From the NCBI GenBank assembly GCA_963920665.1, contig OY987273.1, positions 13,704,501 to 13,768,500 of the forward strand: a DNA stretch of 64,000 nucleotides. Reading direction: 5' to 3'. The DNA is from Straminergon stramineum. Taxonomy: Eukaryota; Streptophyta; Bryopsida; Hypnales; Calliergonaceae. The stretch's first letter is position 1, and every line of letters begins with the position of its first letter. The position numbers and the translations under genes were made by a program. Shown here one piece after another: positions 34,222 through 45,434 of the stretch. The notes below the pieces were generated by a model. The model ran no database searches. It saw only the letters and a program-made list of their open reading frames with translations, and was not told the DNA's origin.

Positions 34222-37200
34222 AAGTGAATTGAAGAAATAAATTCATAAAAAACATAGGGTTTAGGCTACATACCTATACTACACATGAATGGAAAGAAGG
34301 ATGCTTTGGGATGTTTGTACTTTATAACAATAGAAATGTATGTTTCCTATCTTCAGTATAGTGTGCCTATCCACAATATATTTACAATTTGCATATAATA
34401 GTTCTTAGGGGTTAGAGGTGAAATGACCAATAAAATACTTTATAAGCATACTAAAATGCATTTCTAAAGAACTTTAAATTAGACAAATGAAGACCTACAA
34501 AATTCATGACACCATGCACATTGCAATGGTTGAAATGCAATATTTTTTTATTAATAGAAACTCTAAAACATTCCAAATGAAAACTTCCATGTTTAAATTC
34601 AAAATGTTGGAAATCAAGGAAAAACTTTACTCAACCTGTTGGGAACATTTCCTAAGGAAATGGATAATTAGAAGACAAATTTCTAGATCTCAAATGAAGT
34701 GAAATTGGCAGATTTTGCTAAAACTTGGAAAATGAGATATAATAGTAAGCTTAAGAGTCTTCAGTTATAGTACATATAGGCCTTTCAAAACCTCATGCAA
34801 ATCAAATCCTTTACCTTTTGGAGGGAAAGTAATGAAATTTTCTTTGGTTGTTACCCTTCAAAAGAGCCCTTCAAATTTTTTGAAATTCTCAAACAAATGT
34901 AATTGCCATACTAATACAAATTTTACTTCTCTAACAAAACTTTGTCTCACTTGCAATAGTTCTTCAAAATTCTAAACAAAAGCTGCCAAATGAAAGTTAA
35001 TTGTTGTACAACTTATAACAAGATTTCTTTTTATTTCCATTTGAATGCGTTCATCTTAAGAAATTGACTCCAATTGATTTCACAACTTTTTTAATTCCTC
35101 AATTTATCAGGTGGACAGATTTTTGTTTACAAACCTTTTATTTGTTCTATTTTCATCAATCCCATAATCCAAATGTCCCAAGTGTTCTTTTGGAAGACAA
35201 TTGAAGGTTTGATTTGGTCCCTATGATCTCAATTTTTAGCAAGATTTTTAGAAATTTCATTTTAGGATAGAAAAACAAATTCCATTCCTGGGAATATAAT
35301 AAAAATTTTAATTGATGTCTCGGAGAAAAAGTTCAAAATGGTCAAGCTCATGCAACAAAAAAGCAGAAAAGTTTTAAGTAATTTTTTTAATTGATTTATT
35401 ATAGATTATATTTTGGTCTAAATATAGAAAGATTGGTTAATTTCATTTTGATTAGTATTGTGAAAGTAATTATGAAGTATGTGTTTTGGGAGGCATTCCA
35501 ATCATAGTATCTCTTTATCTTTTTAATAGAAAATAATGTATATAGGATCCAATTTTTAACTCAATTTTCACAAACTTCCAAGAGAAAAAATTGGACAAGA
35601 TGACAAGGTTTACTTTGCTTTTAACTCCTAAATGCCCCCCAAAGTTGAACTTCTATATTTCTCTCATGTCATTCTTCATGTTCTCTTTTCCATAGGTGAA
35701 TGAAAGTTTTGATTTAGAGAAAAACTTTGCCTAAGTCAAATACTCCAAAAAATGGTCAATGTGGATAGTCTTGGGAGAGAAATTTAGCCAATCAATATTG
35801 AAAGCCACTTTAAGAAAAAAAGATCTATAGATAAGCAAGTGGGCAAGGGATTGGTTGGTTTGAGCATGTAGTAGATGTGCATGGTCAAGTGAATTTTTTG
35901 TTGAATCTACATTTCCAAAATATCTCAATGAAACTTTTAAAAAAATTTCTTGGAAGATTGCATTTATGTCCACATGTTGAGCTTTCATTCATTCCATTTG
36001 ATGTGAAAGTTATGAACAATGTTCATTTTTAGGCAATATGAGCATTTTCTTGAAGAAATACCCTACACAATTCGTTGACAAATGCAAATTCTACAATTTT
36101 TCAAAATAAATTGTCTAACAACATTAGGTTTGCTAAAACACTGTCACTGCTAAGATTTGTATATTTCAATCCCATGTTCAAGCCAGGTATTGATGATTTT
36201 GTTTTCCTTGTAATCTTAGACCTACTTCTACTTAACAATTTTTTGAAGAATGAAATTCAAGATTTAAAAAAATATATTTTATTCGTAGACTTTCAACTTC
36301 ATTCTTCAGCACAATATTTTCAAATTCAAAGTCCATAGTGTCCAAAAAATTCAAAAGAGGCAACCAAAGTCATCTTCCAATTTGTTGGGTCAAACTTCAT
36401 GGGATTGAACACTTTGTCTTTGATAAGTAAACTACAAGATCCTATGGTTTGATTCTACATATTCAAGTGCAACTATTCATCCAAGCTCAAAATTCTCTCT
36501 AATAAGTGGAGGTCTTTAAACTACATTAACACTTTGACTTGAAATGGTTTTTTGATTCCCTTTACACAACATTGCCCAAAATGTCAAAAGGGATGATTTC
36601 CATAGTCATTTATGCAAAGTTTTAGGGTTGAGCATTTTCCTAAACCAACAATTGATACAATGTCCAAATTTAGGGATGAATTCTACGGTGATTGCCTTGC
36701 CTACATGTCAAGGGTTTGACTTCTCCAGATGAATTTGGGTTTAGTGACGTGCAAAATCTAGGTTTAGGGGGGTTCGAAGCAACCCCTTTCTTGTGGCACA
36801 ATGGGGCCACATTGCACCAGTTCAAAATAAATGTGTACTTTATGCTAGATAAAAGAAATCTTTTTTTGTAAGGAAATTTCCATTTCTACTAAAAAGGTGG
36901 ATGAAGTTGCCAAATTTTGATGAAAAAATATATGAAAATGATTGAAAAGTATTTTTTTGGTCCAAAAGATGGATGAATGTAGATTGTAGAAATACAAGAC
37001 CTCACTGAATTCTAGATAATCAATATCTTGGCACTATCTAAAAAATAAAAAAAATAGTTGCTTCAGAGTACCACACAAGTATAGGGTACCCCGTAGGTTT
37101 AGGGTTTCACGGTAATTGTTGTTCCGAGCTCTTGCTTAATTTCTTCTTACTGCAACTTGCATCATTTGTGCTTGTGTGTTTCCGTTTTTTGCGGTTCTTT

Positions 37201-38123
37201 CTCTTCCACACTGCGAGTTTTGTTAGCAAGATTCTTGTGTGGGTTTTCTTGGATTGTGTGAGTTCTGGAACGAAAGTTGTGAGGCGGGCTACTTAGTGGG
37301 CAGAAGTGTAAACTTTGTGGTTTAGGGATACAAAAGTTTCAGAAGTGAAGTAGCGCTGCAATGCCTTTAATTGTTTCCTTGTCATCATAAGTTGAATATC
37401 CTTATTTTTCTTTGCTTTATTATTGGAGGTCTTTGTTTTAAATGGATACTCTAGTTTTGGTAAGTTACGCATTTGTGCATTGATTGAGGTGTAGAGTGCA
37501 TTGTCTTGTTCTAGCTTGTAGAATTTCAACTTGTATAGGTCGTTCTTGTATGCCAACTTGTACTGCTAGCTTACGAGTTTTAGGATGCATTTGCTTGTTC
37601 TTCCCTACTTGTTTCAAGATTGGCTAGGGTTTAGGCCTTTTTTTTGTTGCAATATGTAGAGGAGAAGTTATGTGGTCTAAAACCCTAGTTGTATAGGTGC
37701 ATTAGAAAAGCCACCATTGTGTGCATTTTCTTTTTGCTTTGGATTAGTGTGTTGATAGTTGTGTATAGATCATGCTACTGAAACTCATTGTTTGGGATTA
37801 GGCATTTCAGATTGTCGCACCCTGAAATTGAATCGTCATAGTAAATTATTTTTTGAAGGAGAAGCTCTAGGAGTGTGAAGGAATTCTCGACATTTCCTAA
37901 CCAAGAAGGTCAATTGCTTCTTCTCTTTTGTATGATAATTCCTTCATTGTTTCCAAGTTTTGCAATCCTTTCTTCTTTATGAGAACCTGTCATTTAGGGT
38001 TGGTTCGAATTATTGACGTGCATCTTCTTGTTGATTTCCCCATACTTTGCCTACATTTTTGCCTACATTGTGTCCCATTTTATAGAACTAGGACTTCCCT
38101 ACGGAGATGTAGTTGTAAATATT
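34222..38123. other. non-coding stretch
   Basis: AT-rich sequence with no convincing gene. Around 37080-37600 the composition is less AT-rich and contains TAGGTTTAGGGTTTC (telo-box-like) followed by TTCTTTCTCTTCCACAC, which resembles a plant leader or promoter, but no downstream coding frame supports a gene. Confidence 0.35.
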
Positions 38124-38720
38124 TTGAACTTGAATTCACATCAAGTTGAATTTGTATGGGCTTTGAAATCGAGAGAAATTCAAGTCAATGCAGATTCAAG
38201 TCGACAGTAGTTCAACTCAAAGCCACCCTACTACTGTACAACGGTAGAAGTAATGCAAACATACTCAAGTCGCATTGACTTGAAATACTAGGTCTCTTAT
38301 ATCATAACACTAACTAGCAGCAATGCTGGTTCGAAGATTCAACACAATTTGACATGAAAATCCACTTGGTTTCCAAATAATCTAGAAAGAAATCAACCCA
38401 CTACTATGGAAGATTAGAAGTAACGCAAACCAATTCATGTCGAATCAAGTTGAATTCCTAGAGATTTCATATCTAAAGCATACATACGCCTTCAACCCAA
38501 TCAATAACAACCACAAATTCAACTCATATTGAATTGAATTGGAGGATAGTCAATATCTTATGAATACTAAGGCCCCCTCAACAATCAAATAATCACCACA
38601 AACATGAAAAATCGATAATTTAACCCAATTCTAGTTGAAATGATGCAAAATGACATCGACTATAATAAACAAACCCATCACCCACTTGAACATTCAAGTC
38701 AATACGACTTGAATCAATAA
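38124..38720. repeat. second cluster of CAAGT/ACTTG palindromic motifs, partly tandem
   Basis: Motifs at 38124-38153, 38178-38220, 38261-38286, 38432-38457, 38512-38540 and 38690-38715. The blocks from 38221 and 38391 align over about 80 bp (CTACT..., TAGAAGTAAYGCAAAC, then the motif, then CTAG-TTCATATC), giving a period of about 171 bp. Some intermediate copies are spaced at about half that. This is a degenerate tandem repeat related in motif to 30640-31610. Confidence 0.5.
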
Positions 38721-38887
38721 TAGGAAAACTCAAGAAAATTATTCAAAAGCTCAACACACAATGTAACTAAGGAGAAACATGCATTGAAATAGTGTGACAA
38801 CAAGTGTGCTGCCTCTTTTGATTCCTTCTCTGACTATGGACAATTCATCATCTCGCAAGTCAGATTGAGGCACATCTTGTATTCCAT

Positions 38888-39107
38888 GGCCACTACGAGA
38901 TCAACTATGGATTTCTCTATGTTGCCAATCAATAATGGGGTTGTTGATAGTCCTCCGAATGGAGGGAAGCGCCCTCACCCTATGAGCTCCCCTTCTCCAC
39001 TGAAGAGTCATCTTCAATCAACCTCCCCTCATGATTGCTCCTGATTGACAGCCGTGACGCAAAGAAAACTATACGACAAAGAAATGGGGGTGGTGGCTGC
39101 CCTTGAG
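38888..39107 (+). pseudogene. possible retinoblastoma-related (RBR) gene relic, copy 2
   Basis: The frame from ATG 38888 reads STMDFS, NNGVVDSPPNG, MSSPSPLKS, a stop (TGA), then TQRKLYDKEMGVVAALE. It is immediately followed by GTATGG, which would serve as a splice donor at 39108. It is homologous to 1100-1320, with the same motif order. Assignment to the linker before the A pocket of plant RBR is tentative. The internal stop and missing flanking exons indicate a relic. Confidence 0.35.
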
Positions 39108-39757
39108 GTATGGGGTTTCATCCTTACACTTATGAATGTGATATGTTTTCTGAGTTTGTCTTTCTAATGTTTTAGAAGGTGAATCTCTGATTTGATTCAT
39201 TTTTGCAAGACATTGACTTACTTGCATAGGGCATTGTTATCAGCCCCAATGGGTTGTGGAAGACTCTGCCTTTAAATTCCAATAATGACACACAAGCCAC
39301 AACATCTTTGGTCGTTTGACCTCCTCTACCTCGACATCATTCATTCGAGGTTGCAAGGCACCAATGCAAAACCCATGAAGGACAACCTCATTTGAGTCAC
39401 CGTCCATGGGATGCTTGGGAGTGGAGGTCCTTGAAGAAGCAAGTGCGGGACATTGTTGGGCAAAATTCTGCGTGTAGTAGCAGATATAGTCAAGGGCCAG
39501 AGATATTGAAGGCAATACAAAAGTTGAAGAGTAGGTCGCATTTATAGTACTTCTATTTAGGATACTAGGATAGTTTCACTCAAATATTTTTGGCTATTAC
39601 AAACGGTAGTTACTTAGTAGAACCTTGAATTATTGCAATCATGGTGGCAAAGTAAATGTTGTTTGGACATTGTATTGGAATCATCCACACCTTTGTAAGT
39701 AGGATCTGGAAAAAAAGACACCAAGATTTGTGAAGGATGAAATTGGTGGAAAGTGAT
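39108..39757. other. no recognisable feature
   Basis: A short minus-strand frame (39240-39515) is present but I see no homology or coding signature. Confidence 0.35.
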
Positions 39758-40223
39758 AGGTATCGTTCAAGTCATCAACAACACACAGACATTCATAGAA
39801 GGAATTAAATAGGGAATGTTTAGAAAAAAAATCAAGCCCCCTCTTTGAGAAGGACCCTCATAGACTACTCTTGTAACAGTGTGGTGTGTGAGAGTTCCTC
39901 TCAAGGGGGGGCTAGACTTTCTTTCTAAAATTTCGACATGTAGTGCCTTCTATGAATGTCTGTTTGGATGACTTATGCGATAATTGGATGGCAAGTGCAA
40001 GGTATCGTTTAAGTCATCAACGTACAAAAATTCATAGAAGTAATTAAATATGGAATGTTTAGAAAAAAAATCAAGCCCCCTCTTTGAGAAGGACCCTCAT
40101 AGACTACACTTGTAATAATGTGGTGTATGAGAGTTCCTCTCAAGGGGGATTGCAAACTTTGTTTCTAAAATTCCATACTTAGTGCCTTCTCTAAATTTGT
40201 GTAAATTGATGACTTATGCGATA
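39758..40223. repeat. tandem duplication, period 242 bp, with internal hairpin
   Basis: Unit 1 (39758-39999) and unit 2 (40000-40223) both begin AGGTATCGTT-AAGTCATCAAC and end GATGACTTATGCGATA. Each contains GCCCCCTCTTTGAGAAGGAC and, about 60 bp on, GAGTTCCTCTCAAGGGGG, which form an imperfect hairpin. Divergence between units is low and mainly at the ends. Confidence 0.75.
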
Positions 40224-41629
40224 CTTAAGCTTGCTATCATTTTCATCCTTTGTATATTGTGGTCTCCTCTTCCCAAGCAATCCACTTGCAATGGTGGTGA
40301 TGTTTTCAATGCAATCTCCAAACAACATTTACTTTACTAACATAATTGCAACAATCTATGGCTTCAAGTGCTCCTATAGACTCTCAATTACTAGTATACA
40401 TTCAAAATTTCAATATGTATGCATCATTCAATGATTACTTTCTATACATTGAAGTGTACTTTAAACATTTTGCATTGAATTCAAGTATTTCTATGCATGG
40501 TATTTGGACATATTGCAATTGCATATGCATTGTGTTTGTCATTACATTGCTTATTTTTTATTTCTAGTGTACAAATTCTCTTTATTTTATGGTTTGTAGT
40601 GCTTATAAAAACTCTCATTTCCTTGGAAAACTCCCATTTTAATGAATATGATGTTTGATGTTATCGAGGCTTTGAAGCGTCCAGAGAGAGTTGCCACATC
40701 ACTCATTGCTCAATATGCTAATGGGATGCATTTGTGCATGCAAAGTGCAAAGGAAGAAAAAGTGATTTGGGATAGTGGGATAGCAACATCCATATTGCGT
40801 CACAAGAGAGGGAAGCAACCAAACCATCAAGGCTAATGGGAAAGCGTCAAATATGTTGGTTAGATTCAAGAAATTTTGGAGCTTGACTATTGCAACCACT
40901 ATTGTGTTCTACTTGTGTGTTCATGGGTACTAGTGAAGTTGGAAGCAACGAATGCAAATGTTGTTCAAGACAAGTATAGATTCACATTGGCTAATTTCTC
41001 AAATTGTCTAGCATTGGGTCCAAATTCTTTTGCATTTCCTCTACAATGCCAACATGGTTATTTTTTTGGATGATGTTGAAAGCACACGAAGTAAAAGAGG
41101 CAATTGGAAGGTTGTTTGTGGCACTGAAGTTAGAAGGCGTCGTGGGGACAACAATACTAGCAAGCTAGATATAGAGTTTCTAGCAACTAGAAGGGATTCT
41201 AACTTTGATGACTTGCGTATTCAAAATTGACTACAACGAGTACTAACTGTGTTATAGTACAAACTTGCTGGTGCTTGTAGACATACTTTTTGGGTTACTT
41301 TTGCAATTTTTTGAAAGTAAAAGACTAATGGACGAGTTAAGATAGCTTTAGAGCTGATTAGAATGTGAATTAGGTCAAATAGACATACTAATATGAAAAG
41401 GACCACTAGACAGCCAGATAGGGAATTAGGGTTAACTTAGAATCAAGGTAGTTAGACAAATAGACATTACAGTTAACTGTGAGTTAGTTATGGCCAAGAA
41501 GCATAAGACTAATTGACTATGATTTTCATCTCTCTCTCCCTCGGGGTTTGCAGTGATTGCTTGCCTTTGTCTAATGTATTGGTGCATTCCTTCAAATTTA
41601 ATGCAAATCTATCTATTCATCTATTCAAG
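40224..41629. other. non-coding stretch with a dispersed repeat fragment
   Basis: The block 40626-40649 matches 2062-2085 with one mismatch. Short frames at 40642-40836 and 41030-41230 are not recognised. Confidence 0.35.
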
Positions 41630-42490
41630 TGTGTAGCCAAGGATTGGCTTTGTAGTTTTTGTCTAATTGCTAGTGATCAGCATTCTTTACAATTTCTTCA
41701 ACTTAGCTAGGGATTGGCAGTTGTTTAGTATCTTGTTGTTTGTCCAATAGTTGAGAGCTATGAGGTTGGACAAATTGTCTTTTCTTTTGTTGTGAGTAGC
41801 AAGTCTTTAAGGAGTGCATTAATTTCATAATTAAGCCAGTGATTGGTTTAATCTTGTTGTAATTTCTTGATTGTCAATTAGTCGTGATTGTGTGGTGAAG
41901 CAGTTAGATTCTTGTGTGTGTGTGTGAGTCAAGTTGTCAACTTTGCTAGGGATTGGCAGGTTTATATTGTGAGGGACAATTAGCGAGGGATTGGCATATC
42001 TCAAATTGATGTTTAGTTTATTAGTCAAGCTCAAAAGGAGCTGAGTTAAGAATGTTTTCTTTAGTTAATTTTAAATGTCAAATTTTCCATATTATAGTGA
42101 AGGAAGCAGTTCTTGAAGTTATGAATGAGAGGGTAGTAATTTTGGAGTCAATTAGACAAGGTTTGTAGCTGTAGAAGTTAAAAATAGTGATCAATTTTAT
42201 TGGTGTTTAGATATTGTTTAATTTTCTGTCAAAGAAAGTAATCAAAATCACTAGTGATTGGTATTTCTTAGAAGTGGGAATTAAAATCAATTAGATAGTT
42301 AAGAGAGATGTAGTAGACGAATAGTTTGTGAAGTTTTATAAACATTGAGCACCCAAGGATTGGGTGTTAGGTAAGACAATTTGACGATGAGTGTAGGCAG
42401 TCATAGCCTATGGAAATAGCCATGTGTGAGGACTGATTTAAGAAGCCAATTAGACCATGAGTATAGTGGAAATTAGTAGCTAGGAATTGG
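41630..42490. repeat. recurrent GGATTGGCA-type motif
   Basis: About eight occurrences of AGGGATTGGCAG or close variants, at roughly 41640, 41711, 41840, 41955, 41990, 42258, 42357 and 42483, all on the plus strand. They are interspersed with frequent GACAATTG/CAATTAGAC words that continue to about 43550. No fixed period was seen. Confidence 0.35.
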
Positions 42491-44846
42491 CAGAGATTTT
42501 TGGAATTACTTTGTCTAATTGTCAACATTTGTTAATGTGTTAAATTGGTTGTCATTGTAGTCTAATTATTTGTGAGAGATAATTTGGGATTAAGGTGTTA
42601 ATCATTGATGTGGTCTATGTGTATGTGAACAATGGATAAATTGACATGCAAAGGAGGAGACCAAGCACTTTGATGATTTTTGACAAATTGTCTAAGTATA
42701 CTTAAGTGATAGCTTGGTTGTTGTTAGTTGAGATGTCAAGTAGTCAATTTGAGATAATGCAAGTGATAGAATATTGCTAAAGACTTGATTAGCAGCTTGG
42801 AATTAGAGTAGGGTTGGCTAATTGATTATTAGAGTATATATGAATCAAGTGCTAGACAATTTGACATTAATTATGAGCAATTAGGAATAGTTATACCTTC
42901 TCTACAACATTAGCTATTATTAAAGTGCCCAGTCCAATTGACAGAATAACAATTTTATATAGACTATGAGAGTCTAATTTGTTGTAAAATGGACCAATTG
43001 ACTTGTTGCTAGTTGCAGATGGAGTTGGGGAAAGAAAAAAGTTGTGTCCAATTGACTAGAGTATAATTCACAGGAATGAACTTTAAACTTTCGCATACTT
43101 TGCATAACTGTGACAAATTGACCTTACAAATTTGTGATTTTGCATAATTGTATTTGTAGTAATTAGGTTAATTAATTAGCTATTGAACCAATTGATAATG
43201 GATTAAAATTGAAGAAGTAATTAAAGAATTGCAATTGTATATATATATATATATATATATATTATGTGGTATGATTAAGTTGATAGAACAAGAGCCATGA
43301 CTATTTGACATACCCTTGACAAATTGACATTAGAATTCTAGTATAGGACTAGGATGCCATGTCGTGTGTCTACATCCATGGAAATCGGATGGAATACTAG
43401 AATAGGCTAGAATTTGATTACACATTGCTTGAACCAATTAATGAAATTAATCTTTGATTTCTTTAATTATTAATGTGAGTGAGTATCCTATGTTAAAAGT
43501 AACCTTGGATACAAAGCAATAGACTAATTGACCTTTTCCAAACTAAAGAACCACCACTAGGGAATTCTTTGGGTTTTATTTCCCAGGCTTTTTCCACACT
43601 ACAATGCTCATTATAGTATATTGCACTTTGTGAATTCTACCATTTCTAGGGGGGTCTAGAACGTACTACTTGGTTCATACATGGTAAAGAATTTATGACA
43701 TTGACAAGCATTTCAACTTGTGTGCATTTGTCCTAGCTAGTGACAATAATGTCATTTGTCTAAACATTTATGTGTAGTTAATGTTGGAGAATTTTAAATG
43801 AAGGACCCAACATGAAACTATAGACCATTATGCATGCGAATCGAATTTGGCCTACACATTCATGTATAGGAATGAGAGGGACACCTTAACTGCCATGTGA
43901 ACTATGAAGGTGGATTTGGTCAGTGCTGGGAAATTGTGAAAGATATATGCATTTGGTTTTATATATACAAGATAGAGTGAAAGAGAAGGGAGCCACATGT
44001 ACAATGTAATTCATATGTCTCTGTCATTGCAATTGCTTATTAGGACGTGTACAAACATGTACCTCATTCTCTAGAAGAAGATGTAGAGTATGAAGGAAAT
44101 GTGGAAAAACCCATCATTGTAGTGTACAATGGAAATCTAGACCCGTTCAAGGCACATGGTTAAATGTACAATTTCTTAAGAGTCAAACTACGTCATTCAT
44201 AAAATATTGAAGACAAGAGCATCTTGAAGTTCTCTATGACAAAAGCCCATTCTCCAACACACTTCAAACATTTCTACCTTTAGGAAGAACATGAAGAACT
44301 AATAAATGAAAAGTTGATTGTGGGTCACAGGACTAGAGTGTATGATTGAATAGAGCTTTTAGCAACCAAAAATGATGTACATCCACTACCTAGTAGTAAC
44401 AGAAAATCATCCAACTATATATTCTTGAAGACAACAAATATTCATCCAAATGTCAAACTTTCATTGCTTCATATACACCCTCCTAAGTTGGGCATAATTA
44501 GCAAAGGACAACATACAACACGTTTCCTCAACTCCAATGTGAATGTGGATTGAATATCTTCTTCCACGTAAACAACAAAAGAATCAACTTCTAATCTACG
44601 TAGCAGCACCCTTTGTTGACATTACTACCAATAGTATTTGTGTTTTTCAAAATAGAAGTTGTCAACGTGAAAGTAGTCATAATATATCCGTAACATACAA
44701 ACAACACATTCTGTTTGCTTCAACAGAGGTTTTAACAACTACTGAAGGGTTCAACCTTACAACCGAGCCAAATTCAACATCTAACAGGAGAACATTGGAA
44801 AATTCTATTGATTCAAACATGGTTTTCTTCTAGTGTTAGATATCCA
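42491..44846. other. non-coding stretch
   Basis: AT-rich. Contains the (TA)n microsatellite. A plus-strand frame from about 44040 to 44540 reads protein-like in parts but has several stops and no recognised homology. Confidence 0.35.
43238..43262. repeat. (TA)n microsatellite
   Basis: About 12.5 uninterrupted TA units, 25 bp. Confidence 0.95.
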
Positions 44847-45434
44847 TGATTGGTTATCTATTGTAGTGACCTCATCACAACTGAGGGAGAAATAGTTGGC
44901 TCCACTCACCACTTTTTTTGTCCGTTTTTGTGCCACATTGTACATGCTCTATATAAATTGCCAATTGAAAGAGTTAGACCAATGCTTCACTAGTAATTTT
45001 GGGCAACAGAGCTACTTGAGAAGAACACACATGTGTTCATATTCTATCATTGGCCGGCCCAAAGAGAGCAAGTGAAAAACTATAGCCATTTGAACATCTT
45101 TGCATTTTGGTGGAGCCCCAACTACAATTGTTGTGAGAATGTCAAACACAAACAAGGCAATATAGAGCCTTTATGCCTTTTTGTGCTTGGAATCTATATT
45201 CATCCAAGATTCTTTTTTTTTGCCCAATTTTGGTTTGTCACTGTTCGCAATTGTCAACCCTTCATGCTTTCTTAAATTATCTCCTTTGGCATCTAAGAGA
45301 TAATCATATCCACAAACAAGAGAGCATATGATACACTTCACTTTTTCATAATTTCCAACTCCACCTGGGTCTTGTTTACACCATGGGTACTTTAGAGTCC
45401 AACTTTGTTGATATCCCTTCTTGCAATAGTTCAA
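44847..45434 (-). pseudogene. hAT-like (ZNF862/DUF4371-type) transposase relic, N-terminal part
   Basis: On the minus strand the frame from 45434 shows an N-terminal zinc-binding-like domain (WTLKYPWC, VKCIICS, a distant NLRKHEG) and WMNIDSKHKKA. After a frame change it continues with VFHLLSLGRPMIEYEHM, and further on YFSLSCDEVTTIDNQSW, ending near 44847. This order (zinc domain, FxxxFHLL..GRPM, SxDEVTT) is that of a common plant hAT-like protein family. At least two stops or frameshifts are present. The equivalent of the segment after DEVTT is found in the plus-strand relic at 57190-58440, from a different copy. Confidence 0.7.
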
